64,000 bases of DNA from positions 1-64,000 of the forward strand of contig CAYZTA010000006.1 of assembly GCA_964481145.1 (NCBI GenBank), written 5' to 3'. This document shows positions 25,772 to 32,182 of the stretch, in pieces (the stretch's first letter is position 1; each line of letters starts with the position of its first letter). This DNA is from Sandaracinus sp964481145 (GTDB lineage: Bacteria > Myxococcota_A > Polyangia > Polyangiales > Sandaracinaceae). The notes under the pieces are model-generated. The model saw only the letters and a program-made list of their open reading frames with translations, was not told the DNA's origin and did not search any database. Both the position numbers and the translations under genes were made by a program.

Positions 25772-26581
25772 ATGGAGATCTTCGAAGGGACGCCCTTCGA
25801 TCCGCTCTTCGAGTGGACGAGGGCGACATCATGGAGTGAACGGAGCCAAATCGCGCGCGCGACTCTGCCGACCCTCGTGCGCTTGGGTGCGGGCGCACAT
25901 GTCCAAGGTGCGTGCAGACGTCCGCCCTCGGAGCTCTTGGTCTTATATGAACGTGAGACTTGCCCTCGTTCGCGTCTGGTCCGTGAGGCGATGGCGATGC
26001 TCGACCTCGACGCATGGATCAAACCCGTTCCTTCGGGTTCGACGATCCATGCCCCCGAACTGCTTGCACTGACGGGCCAAGTGAACGTGCCGGTGCTCGT
26101 CGACCCTGCGACGGGTGCGGTGATCGAAGGAGCGCAAGCCATTCTAATGCATCTTTTCGAACATTACGGACATGCGGCGATCCCACTTCGACTTCGGCTG
26201 ATGCCGACATCGCGACTTGCATCACGATTGCGAGGGGGGCGTGGTCAGAAAGCCCGTGTACGCCATGTGCCTCAAAGGACGCTGGAGCTCACGGGGTACG
26301 AAGCTTCACCGTCGACGCGTCTCGTGCGAGAGATCTTGGACGAGCTCGAATTGCCCTATATTTCAAAGCAACTCGCAGCTTCGAGCCCGCGCCGACGAGC
26401 GTTCTTCGAGTCCACGGGGTCGATGGAGCTACCCCATCTCTTCGATCCAAACGAACATATCGAGATCGTCTCTCTCGGTCCGATCATGACGTATCTCGAA
26501 CAGACCTATGGCTCCGAGCACGCATCTGTCTGCAGCCTCGAACGTGCACGGACGAGGGCTTTGTATGGACGAAAGAGATAA
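25772..26581 (+). CDS. protein with two tandem GST-N/thioredoxin-fold domains
   Basis: 269 residues from ATG 25772, with GGAGGAGG 5 nt upstream. Two glutathione-S-transferase N-terminal domains are fused: the first at about 55-135 with a glutaredoxin-type CPRS (Cys64) and the cis-Pro phrase NVPVLVDP, the second at about 185-265 starting LTGYEASPSTRLVRE, where the Cys is replaced by Ser, with cis-Pro in ELPHLFDP. The helical GST-C domain is absent. Similar double GST-N proteins exist in plants, cyanobacteria and myxobacteria. The likely role is glutathione- or thiol-linked reductase or chaperone, uncertain. A 12-bp-stem hairpin lies directly after the stop. Confidence 0.82.
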   Translation: MEIFEGTPFDPLFEWTRATSWSERSQIARATLPTLVRLGAGAHVQGACRRPPSELLVLYERETCPRSRLVREAMAMLDLDAWIKPVPSGSTIHAPELLALTGQVNVPVLVDPATGAVIEGAQAILMHLFEHYGHAAIPLRLRLMPTSRLASRLRGGRGQKARVRHVPQRTLELTGYEASPSTRLVREILDELELPYISKQLAASSPRRRAFFESTGSMELPHLFDPNEHIEIVSLGPIMTYLEQTYGSEHASVCSLERARTRALYGRKR

Positions 26582-26608
26582 CAAGGATCGCGCTCCGCGC
26601 GATCCTTG
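26582..26608 (+). terminator. 12-bp stem hairpin directly after the GST-N gene
   Basis: CAAGGATCGCGC (26582-26593) and its exact complement (26597-26608) enclose a 3-nt loop, followed by a pyrimidine-rich tract (TTCGTCCTTCTT). It begins at the stop codon of the double GST-N gene. Two more inverted repeats follow (26625-26631 with 26640-26646, and the palindrome at 26659-26668), so the 180 bp between this gene and the convergent PNPOx-like gene is densely structured. It probably acts as a terminator for both. Confidence 0.6.
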
Positions 26609-26761
26609 GTTCGTCCTTCTTGATGGAGGGTTGATGCAGACCCTCCCTCCGCCCGGCAAAGCCGGCTTGGGGCCCCCCACCCAACTCCGTTTCGCGTCTG
26701 ACCAGAGTCGGTTTGATCTCCGATCAATGCGACTTTGGTCAGACCTCGCACGCAGCCTTGC

Positions 26762-27298
26762 TCACCGCTCGCCGTGGTTCTGCACGTGAATGCGCCCGTG
26801 TCGGGAATCGCTCCGCTCTCTTCCAACGGGATTTTCTGCGGCGTCATCTCCTTGCAAAGCCTGTCGCGCACGACGCAAGAGCGCGCGGACCTTCATCGTG
26901 CCTTTGCGATCCCAAAACTCCGCGACTTCCACGTCGAAGCGCACGAGTTGTAGCTTCGGATCATTCACTCCGTTCGGAAACCAATGGAGGAAGGTGGGCT
27001 GCCAAATCTCGTGCACGTGCAAGGGATCTTCGACGAGCGATGCCTTTCCCGACCATTGCACGTACACATCGCTGCTTTGCATCGTGACGACGGCACGAGA
27101 GTCCTTGGCAATCTCCACCGAGGATTCGCCGCCTTTCGACGTCAAAAACCAAAGCGCACCGGCTTCATCGTCGATGTCTGCGACCGTCATCGGTCGCCCA
27201 TGGATCCGACCGTCCTCCGCCAGAGTGACCAGCATCGCAACCCGGAAGTTGCGGGCAATGTCCATCAGATGCGTGAGCTCGTCCTCTTTTTGCTCCAT
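26762..27298 (-). CDS. pyridoxamine 5'-phosphate oxidase-like flavin-binding stress protein
   Basis: 178 residues from ATG 27298, with AAAGG 8 nt upstream. The split-barrel FMN-binding fold of the general-stress-protein-26 group is seen: FRVAMLVTLAEDGRIHGRPM at the start, then ALWFLTSKGGE, SRAVVTMQSS, YVQWSGKASL, and WFPNGVNDPKLQLVRFDVEVAEFWDRKG near the end. Such proteins bind FMN, F420 or haem and reduce small substrates; the GSP26 branch is stress-induced. The C-terminal 35 residues are basic and low in structure. It is divergent from an acidic small protein gene 190 bp away. The neighbourhood downstream contains further stress-type genes. Confidence 0.85.
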   Translation of the reverse strand: MEQKEDELTHLMDIARNFRVAMLVTLAEDGRIHGRPMTVADIDDEAGALWFLTSKGGESSVEIAKDSRAVVTMQSSDVYVQWSGKASLVEDPLHVHEIWQPTFLHWFPNGVNDPKLQLVRFDVEVAEFWDRKGTMKVRALLRRARQALQGDDAAENPVGRERSDSRHGRIHVQNHGER

Positions 27299-27487
27299 CG
27301 TTCGAACCTTTCGGCACAAAGACCCTTCGCTGAAGATGGGCATCGCAACGCGGATGCCACGAACCTCCGCGGGTCATGGCGTCGCGCCGTGGCGGTTTGT
27401 GCACAGTCCTCATTGTCAAAGCCGACGTGTCCTTCGCCTCTACGCTGCGTGGCATTCGAGATGCACCTTCACAGCGCCGAGGACGAC

Positions 27488-27982
27488 ATGCACCGACGTG
27501 GATTCGAACGAACAACCGATAGCGATCCGGCGACTCAGGGGGCGCTCGGTGTGCCGAAGGCATTGGCACCTGCAGGCGACGCGGCTGGATTGCATCGCGA
27601 AGATGAGATCGACCGTTTGCTCGATCGCGAAAATCGGAGTGACGACGACGTCACCGCTCGTCCTCATCCTCACTCTTCAGGGGAGCGTCATCCGGACCCG
27701 CAAAGCCCGGAGGAGCTGGCGGCGGAAGCGCTTTCGCTCGCAATTCAGGGTGGAGGCTCGCAGATCGACGAGGACGACGAGCCGAGTCTCGAGACAGAAG
27801 TCGACCGTGAGGCCATCGCAACAGGGATCGTACCGCAGCTCGTGGGGCAAGCGACTCTCGATTCAGCATCGATCACAGAAGACGAGGTGCTTGAACGAAC
27901 GGACGAGATCGATGAAGACGCTCCCACGTGGCCTCGCTCCGGCGCTGCATCTCCTCGAGACCGAGAGCGGCGAGGGCGTTGA
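27488..27982 (+). CDS. acidic small protein of unknown function
   Basis: 164 residues from ATG 27488, with GAGGA just upstream; an ATG at 27461 is also in frame. The protein is strongly acidic (DEDDEPSLETEVD, ITEDEVLERTDEIDED). It has no membrane segment and no known motif. A conserved-looking block at about 110-150 (VPQLVGQATLDSASITEDEV) resembles small cytoplasmic proteins of cyanobacteria and myxobacteria that I cannot name with certainty. Its 3' end overlaps the start region of the permease gene: the stop TGA overlaps a TTG of that frame (27979), and the annotated GTG start lies 55 bp earlier. Co-expression with the permease is likely. Confidence 0.55.
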   Translation: MHRRGFERTTDSDPATQGALGVPKALAPAGDAAGLHREDEIDRLLDRENRSDDDVTARPHPHSSGERHPDPQSPEELAAEALSLAIQGGGSQIDEDDEPSLETEVDREAIATGIVPQLVGQATLDSASITEDEVLERTDEIDEDAPTWPRSGAASPRDRERRGR

Positions 27983-29010
27983 GTGAAACCGAAGCGGGGA
28001 CCCCGCGTCACGATGTGTTCCTCCGATTTGGGCTCATCGTTCTGGTCATCGGTGCATGCATCGTGATGTGGCCCTTTGGGGCTTGGCTCACGTTGGCCGC
28101 ATGGTTTTCCGCATTGGTGAGACCTGTCGTCGAACGTTTGGCGAGAGTGACTCACGGGCGACGTCCGGCAGCAGCGATTTCGACACTTCTGCTTCTCGTC
28201 GTTTCGATTGGACCGCTCGTGGGCATGGTCATCTCTCTTGCTGCCGATGCAGCCACGCTCGTACGAGACGTGATGGCGACCCGCTCGGGAAGACAAGCCG
28301 TCATCGCGATCGTGTCTCCTGAAGGAGAAGGCGCAGCTCCTGTGTCATTCGATCTTCCTACGTTGCTATCGATCTTTCGTAGCCAGGGGGAACGAGCTTG
28401 GACGTTCGCGAGCACGGTGGCTGGAGCGACCGCCGATTTGGTGCTCGGGCTGTTCGTCTTCTTTTCGGCTGCGTTTTTTGCGCTCGTAGATGGTCCGCGA
28501 GCATTCGAGTGGGTCGCGCAACATACGCCGATCTCGCATCGCCATGCGGTGCGTCTCGCCTCGGCATTCGTCGAGACGGGGCGAGGGTTGTTCGTGGGGA
28601 TTGGTCTGACTGGATTGGTGCAGGCTGGCATTGCGACGCTTGCGTATGGTGTCCTCGGTGTCCCGCGAGCCTTCGCGTTGGGGATGCTGACCTTCATCGC
28701 GTCGTTCATTCCGACGATCGGCACATCGCTCATTTGGATTCCGGTTGCCGCTGGCTTGGCTCTGACCGGGCGTCCCACGGCTGCCATTGCGCTCGCGGCG
28801 GTGGGTATTTTCGTGGTCGGAACCATCGACAATTTCCTTCGCCCCGTGCTCGCGCGCTGGGGGCAGCTTCAGATGCACACATTCCTCGTTCTCGTTTCGA
28901 TGCTCGGCGGCCTCGCTGTGTTCGGAGGAGCGGGGCTCATCATGGGACCTCTCATCATTCGGCTCACACTCGAAGCACTCCGCATCGCGAAAGAAGAACA
29001 GCTCGTTTGA
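27928..29010 (+). CDS. AI-2E family (YdiK/PerM-like) membrane permease
   Basis: 360 residues from GTG 27928. A TTG at 27979, overlapping the upstream stop and preceded by GAGGG, may be the true start, giving 343 residues. The pattern is that of the family: paired N-terminal helices (DVFLRFGLIVLVIG and the following one), a central soluble part about 100-160, then a C-terminal helical block with FVGIGLTGLVQAGIATLAYG and FIASFIPTIGTSLIWIPVA, ending at GLIMGPLIIRLTLEALR. Some members export AI-2 or move Na+/H+; most are untested, so the name does not show quorum sensing here. Probably in an operon with the acidic protein upstream. Confidence 0.88.
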   Translation: MASLRRCISSRPRAARALSETEAGTPRHDVFLRFGLIVLVIGACIVMWPFGAWLTLAAWFSALVRPVVERLARVTHGRRPAAAISTLLLLVVSIGPLVGMVISLAADAATLVRDVMATRSGRQAVIAIVSPEGEGAAPVSFDLPTLLSIFRSQGERAWTFASTVAGATADLVLGLFVFFSAAFFALVDGPRAFEWVAQHTPISHRHAVRLASAFVETGRGLFVGIGLTGLVQAGIATLAYGVLGVPRAFALGMLTFIASFIPTIGTSLIWIPVAAGLALTGRPTAAIALAAVGIFVVGTIDNFLRPVLARWGQLQMHTFLVLVSMLGGLAVFGGAGLIMGPLIIRLTLEALRIAKEEQLV

Positions 29011-29088
29011 GCGGGCGTGATCCTGGCATATCGACTGCTTTAGCCATTCAGCACTTTGGCCATCCAGCCGCGCATCGAGGAGACACTG

Positions 29089-29427
29089 ATGGAAGAGTTC
29101 CAAAACAAGATCAAAGCGCTCTTCTCAGAAAGGGGCTCGTCCATGGAGGAGTGGGCAGCGCCCTTGAGTCGTGTGGTGATCGGATCGGTGCTCGTGATCG
29201 CGGCGATACGAAAGAAGAGCCTCTCGAGCATGCTGATGGGAGTCGCAGGAGCGTTCGTCGTACGTCGTGGAGCGCAGGATCTATGGGCGCTTTTCGCTGA
29301 GGGAGGTTTTCCTCGCTCGGAGCCCTCGAAGTTAGAGCCGAGATTTGGAGAAAAAGCGGATCGCGATATCGTGGACGAAGCCTCATGGGAGTCGTTTCCT
29401 GCGAGCGATCCTCCTGCGACGTACTGA
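29089..29427 (+). CDS. small membrane protein, DUF2892/YgaP-like with ESFPASDPP-type tail
   Basis: 112 residues from ATG 29089, with GAGGAG 6 nt upstream. A weaker TTG start at 29056 was rejected. An N-terminal amphipathic stretch is followed by a membrane hairpin typical of the DUF2892/YgaP transmembrane module (LSRVVIGSVLVIAAIRKKSL, then LMGVAGAFVVRRGAQDLWALF). The C-terminus ends in DEASWESFPASDPPATY, a short motif found at the ends of many unrelated small bacterial proteins. It lies 78 bp after the permease and 28 bp before a Ser/Thr kinase gene. The role is unknown; relatives appear in stress and thiosulfate contexts. Confidence 0.7.
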   Translation: MEEFQNKIKALFSERGSSMEEWAAPLSRVVIGSVLVIAAIRKKSLSSMLMGVAGAFVVRRGAQDLWALFAEGGFPRSEPSKLEPRFGEKADRDIVDEASWESFPASDPPATY

Positions 29428-29455
29428 TTTCTGACTTCGGCACGAAAGGGGAGGC

Positions 29456-30601
29456 GTGGTGTCGATCGCAGCACGAATGCAATCGCACGAAAGTGAGGGC
29501 CAACCGGATGGCGTGCGAGGCGACCCGTGGCTGGGTCGTGTTCTCGCCGAGCGCTATCGAATCGAGGGCCATCTTGCGGATGGTGGAATGGGCCGTGTGT
29601 ATTCGGCGATCCACATCGCCCTCGCGATGCCCGTCGCGATCAAGATCCTCGAATCTCACACGGTGCGCGACCCAAAACTCGCGGGGCGCTTCGAGCGCGA
29701 AGCGATGGCCACAGCCAGTCTTCAGCATCCCCACATCGTGCAGGTGCTCGACTGGGGGTGTTTGCCCGAGGGTGAACTCTATCTCGTGATGGAGTTGCTG
29801 GCTGGAGTCGATCTCGCGAGCACGCTTTCGCGTGGGGAGCTGCTTGGACCGCGAAGGACACTTCGTGTTCTCTGGCAGCTCGCGCTCGCGATCGATCACG
29901 CGCATCAGCGAGGCATCGTTCATCGTGACCTGAAGCCGGAGAACGTCATGATGAACGAGGCGGCTTGTGACTTCGTCAAGGTCTTGGATTTCGGCGTGGC
30001 GCGTGATCTCAAACAGGACACGAGTTACACGACCTACGGAGAGGTCGTCGGGACCCCAGAATACATGGCGCCCGAGCAAGCCCTGGGGCTTTCGGATACG
30101 ATTGGACCCGCTGCGGATCGATGGGCGCTCGCGGCCATCGCGCTCGAAATGCTGACTGGTGATTTACCTTATCCGAGCGCTCCTGTGATCACGACATTGC
30201 GCATGATCGTCGAGGCGCCGCCGCGTCGCCCGGGAGATCTGGGCCTTCGAGTGACAGGTTTGGATGAGGTCTTCGATCGGGCCATGGCCCGCCGTGCCAA
30301 TGCTCGATATCCGACGGCATGTGCCTTCGTGCGCTCGCTGACGCATGTCCTCGAACCGGTGATTACGAGCGAGGTGCTTACGAGGGATCTGTCTGCGACA
30401 GATGGGGGCTTGTCGTTGGCTCTCATCCACGATGGTGAAGCAAAGGGGACACGAGCTCTGTCTTGTGGCGTGCTCTGGACGCACATGCGCACGAGCGACA
30501 CCTCCCTGCTTCGATGTGGTGCGGTCGCCCTTGCGACGATGGCGCTCATGAGCTCTGCATTTGCGATGGGGTGGGTCGCGTGTCTCGTGATGGCGCGGTG
30601 A
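29456..30601 (+). CDS. Ser/Thr protein kinase with C-terminal membrane anchor
   Basis: 381 residues. The start is GTG 29456 or GTG 29459 (GGGGAGG immediately upstream); ATG 29477 is also possible. A Hanks-type kinase domain spans about 35-295: Gly-rich loop LADGGMGRVYS, Lys in VAIKIL, catalytic HRDLKPEN, DFGVAR, and APEQ, so all catalytic residues are present. The C-terminal part is low in motifs and ends in one hydrophobic helix (CGAVALATMALMSSAFAMGW) followed by a short tail, which would anchor it to the inner membrane with the kinase in the cytoplasm and almost nothing outside. A second kinase gene follows about 270 bp later, separated by a tiny acidic ORF. Confidence 0.92.
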   Translation: MVSIAARMQSHESEGQPDGVRGDPWLGRVLAERYRIEGHLADGGMGRVYSAIHIALAMPVAIKILESHTVRDPKLAGRFEREAMATASLQHPHIVQVLDWGCLPEGELYLVMELLAGVDLASTLSRGELLGPRRTLRVLWQLALAIDHAHQRGIVHRDLKPENVMMNEAACDFVKVLDFGVARDLKQDTSYTTYGEVVGTPEYMAPEQALGLSDTIGPAADRWALAAIALEMLTGDLPYPSAPVITTLRMIVEAPPRRPGDLGLRVTGLDEVFDRAMARRANARYPTACAFVRSLTHVLEPVITSEVLTRDLSATDGGLSLALIHDGEAKGTRALSCGVLWTHMRTSDTSLLRCGAVALATMALMSSAFAMGWVACLVMAR

Positions 30602-30743
30602 GTCGTTCTCGATGAGACGCGATGCATCAGCAGATGCGTGCACGAAAAGGCGAAACACCAAGCTCCGAACGATGGCCCTCTCATTGCTCCTTCGAGAAGC
30701 GAGGCGGGAACGATTCGACGCTCCGAACCATGAGGTGATCGCG

Positions 30744-30848
30744 ATGTGGGATACCAAAGAAGAAGAGCCGTCCGAAGATCGAAACGAAGAGACGCCCGTG
30801 GAGGAGGATGGGGACGACGAGAATTGGGAGGACTGGCTATTTCTCTGA
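30744..30848 (+). CDS. tiny very acidic peptide between two Ser/Thr kinase genes
   Basis: 34 residues from ATG 30744, with a strong GAGGTGA 6 nt upstream. In-frame ATGs at 30612 and 30672 give longer versions with basic N-termini and weaker ribosome sites. The peptide is almost all Glu, Asp and Asn up to a conserved-looking aromatic end, WEDWLFL. No family is known to me. The position between two kinases and the many acidic residues would suit a kinase substrate, pseudosubstrate or anti-factor, but this is speculation and the ORF itself is not certain. Confidence 0.4.
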   Translation: MWDTKEEEPSEDRNEETPVEEDGDDENWEDWLFL

Positions 30849-30872
30849 ATCCTTCGAACGTTTCGAGAGGCC

Positions 30873-31883
30873 ATGATGACCACGAGCCGAACGATGCGCC
30901 GACAAGGGCCTTTCCTTGGTGAAGTTCTGGACGGTCGGTGGAGGATCACCGGTGTGATTGGGTATGGGGGGCATGCTGGGGTCTATCGCGCTCAACATGC
31001 TCAGCTTCGATATCCTGTCGCGATCAAGACGCTCGCGGGATGTCGAGGGTCTTCGCTGGAGGACGAGCTTCGAGGGCGCTTGCTCACCGAAGCGGAGATT
31101 GGTGCGCTCGTTCGTCACCCGAACGTCCTCGAGATCTTCGATGTGGGCCGCACACCAGATGACGACCCGTATCTCGTGATGGAATTGGTGGATGGCGAGA
31201 CCCTGCGAGAGCGTTTGAATCGGGGTGTCTTCACGATCGCTCAGGTCGTGGACTTCGCGTTGCAGGCGCTCTCTGGGCTTTCGGCGATTGCGCGTCACGG
31301 CATCGTGCATCGCGACATCAAACCTTCCAACCTCATGCTGCGACCGACCGAGCGAGGCATTCAAGTCAAGCTCATCGATTTGGGGGTCGCGCGACGCGTC
31401 AGCCACGAAGACAACCCTGGATCAGAAGAGTTCCTGATTGGCACTCCCAACTACATGGCGCCCGAGCAGCTGCGTGCGCAGGCTGTCGATCCGCGCGCGG
31501 ATTTGTTCTCTCTCGGGGTCGTTCTCTACGAAGCGCTCACGGGAAGCGTGCCTCCACGGCCCACGTTCGTAGAGCGATATGCGCTCGAGCCCGAGCTCTC
31601 GATCGAAGAGCTCCCTCCTCTTCGGAAGCGTTGTCCGGAGTGTCCCTTCTTGCTCGACGCGATCATTCGTAAGGCGACCGCTCTCGAACGAGAGGCGCGG
31701 TATCCGAACCCAGCGATGATGGCCGAGGCGCTCGCGATCCTTGCACGCGATCTCGATGTTCCGTCCGGCGCTCGCGCGTGGTTGGAGCCGTTTGCATCGC
31801 CGTCGTTTACGATATCGAGTATCGCGAGCTCTTCGGAGCGACTCGCCACACGTCCCGAGCGCGCTCACGCGAGGAGGGTGTGA
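30873..31883 (+). CDS. Ser/Thr protein kinase with DLG in place of DFG
   Basis: 336 residues from ATG 30873 (or 30876), with GAGAGG upstream. Hanks-type kinase domain from about 20-280: Gly-rich loop GYGGHAGVYRAQ, Lys in VAIKTL, catalytic HRDIKPSN, IDLGVARR where Phe of DFG is Leu, and APEQ. DLG is common in bacterial kinases and does not remove activity. There is no transmembrane helix; the C-terminus is Ser/Ala-rich. The stop overlaps by one base the ATG of a small membrane protein, so they are co-translated. Confidence 0.9.
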   Translation: MMTTSRTMRRQGPFLGEVLDGRWRITGVIGYGGHAGVYRAQHAQLRYPVAIKTLAGCRGSSLEDELRGRLLTEAEIGALVRHPNVLEIFDVGRTPDDDPYLVMELVDGETLRERLNRGVFTIAQVVDFALQALSGLSAIARHGIVHRDIKPSNLMLRPTERGIQVKLIDLGVARRVSHEDNPGSEEFLIGTPNYMAPEQLRAQAVDPRADLFSLGVVLYEALTGSVPPRPTFVERYALEPELSIEELPPLRKRCPECPFLLDAIIRKATALEREARYPNPAMMAEALAILARDLDVPSGARAWLEPFASPSFTISSIASSSERLATRPERAHARRV

Positions 31884-32158
31884 TGACCATCCTGATGCTT
31901 TCGTGGTTCGCCATCGCCTTCTTGTTTGCGCTCTTGGCGCATGCGCTCGTGCCAAGTGAACACGCCATCGTGACGGATATGCCTCTCGCGATCAGCACGA
32001 TGTGTGCATTGGCGTTCGGCAGCTTCACGAGTCAGCTCGCAGGGGAGTCATGGAGTGGGCCCCATCCAGCAGGGTTTGCAGGAGGGGCAGCGGGCGCATT
32101 CATGGGGGTCGCCATCGGCGCGATCGCAGGACGCGGCCGAGCTCCTTCTTTACGCTGA
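31883..32158 (+). CDS. small membrane protein, YeaQ/YmgE (transglycosylase-associated)-like
   Basis: 91 residues from ATG 31883, which overlaps the kinase stop (TGATG) and has GGAGG upstream. Three hydrophobic stretches are visible: residues 3-22 (LMLSWFAIAFLFALLAHALV), about 33-50, and a Gly/Ala-rich helix ending GVAIGAIAGRGR. Size and Gly-rich repeats resemble the YeaQ/YmgE/GlsB family of stress-related inner membrane proteins, but the match is loose. The stop lies within a perfect 14-bp tandem duplication that also holds the stop of the convergent histidine kinase. Confidence 0.6.
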   Translation: MTILMLSWFAIAFLFALLAHALVPSEHAIVTDMPLAISTMCALAFGSFTSQLAGESWSGPHPAGFAGGAAGAFMGVAIGAIAGRGRAPSLR

Positions 32159-32182
32159 TTTTTAGTTCCTGATTTTTAGTTC
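32155..32182. repeat. perfect 14-bp tandem duplication at the junction of two convergent genes
   Basis: CTGATTTTTAGTTC occurs twice without spacer (32155-32168 and 32169-32182). The first copy holds the TGA stop of the small membrane protein gene and the second holds the TAA stop of the convergent kinase. The duplication sits exactly between the two coding ends. Confidence 0.9.

Noticed and set aside
27928..29010. AI-2E family permease as evidence of AI-2 quorum sensing
   Set aside because: Most family members are not AI-2 exporters and no luxS or receptor is in the window.
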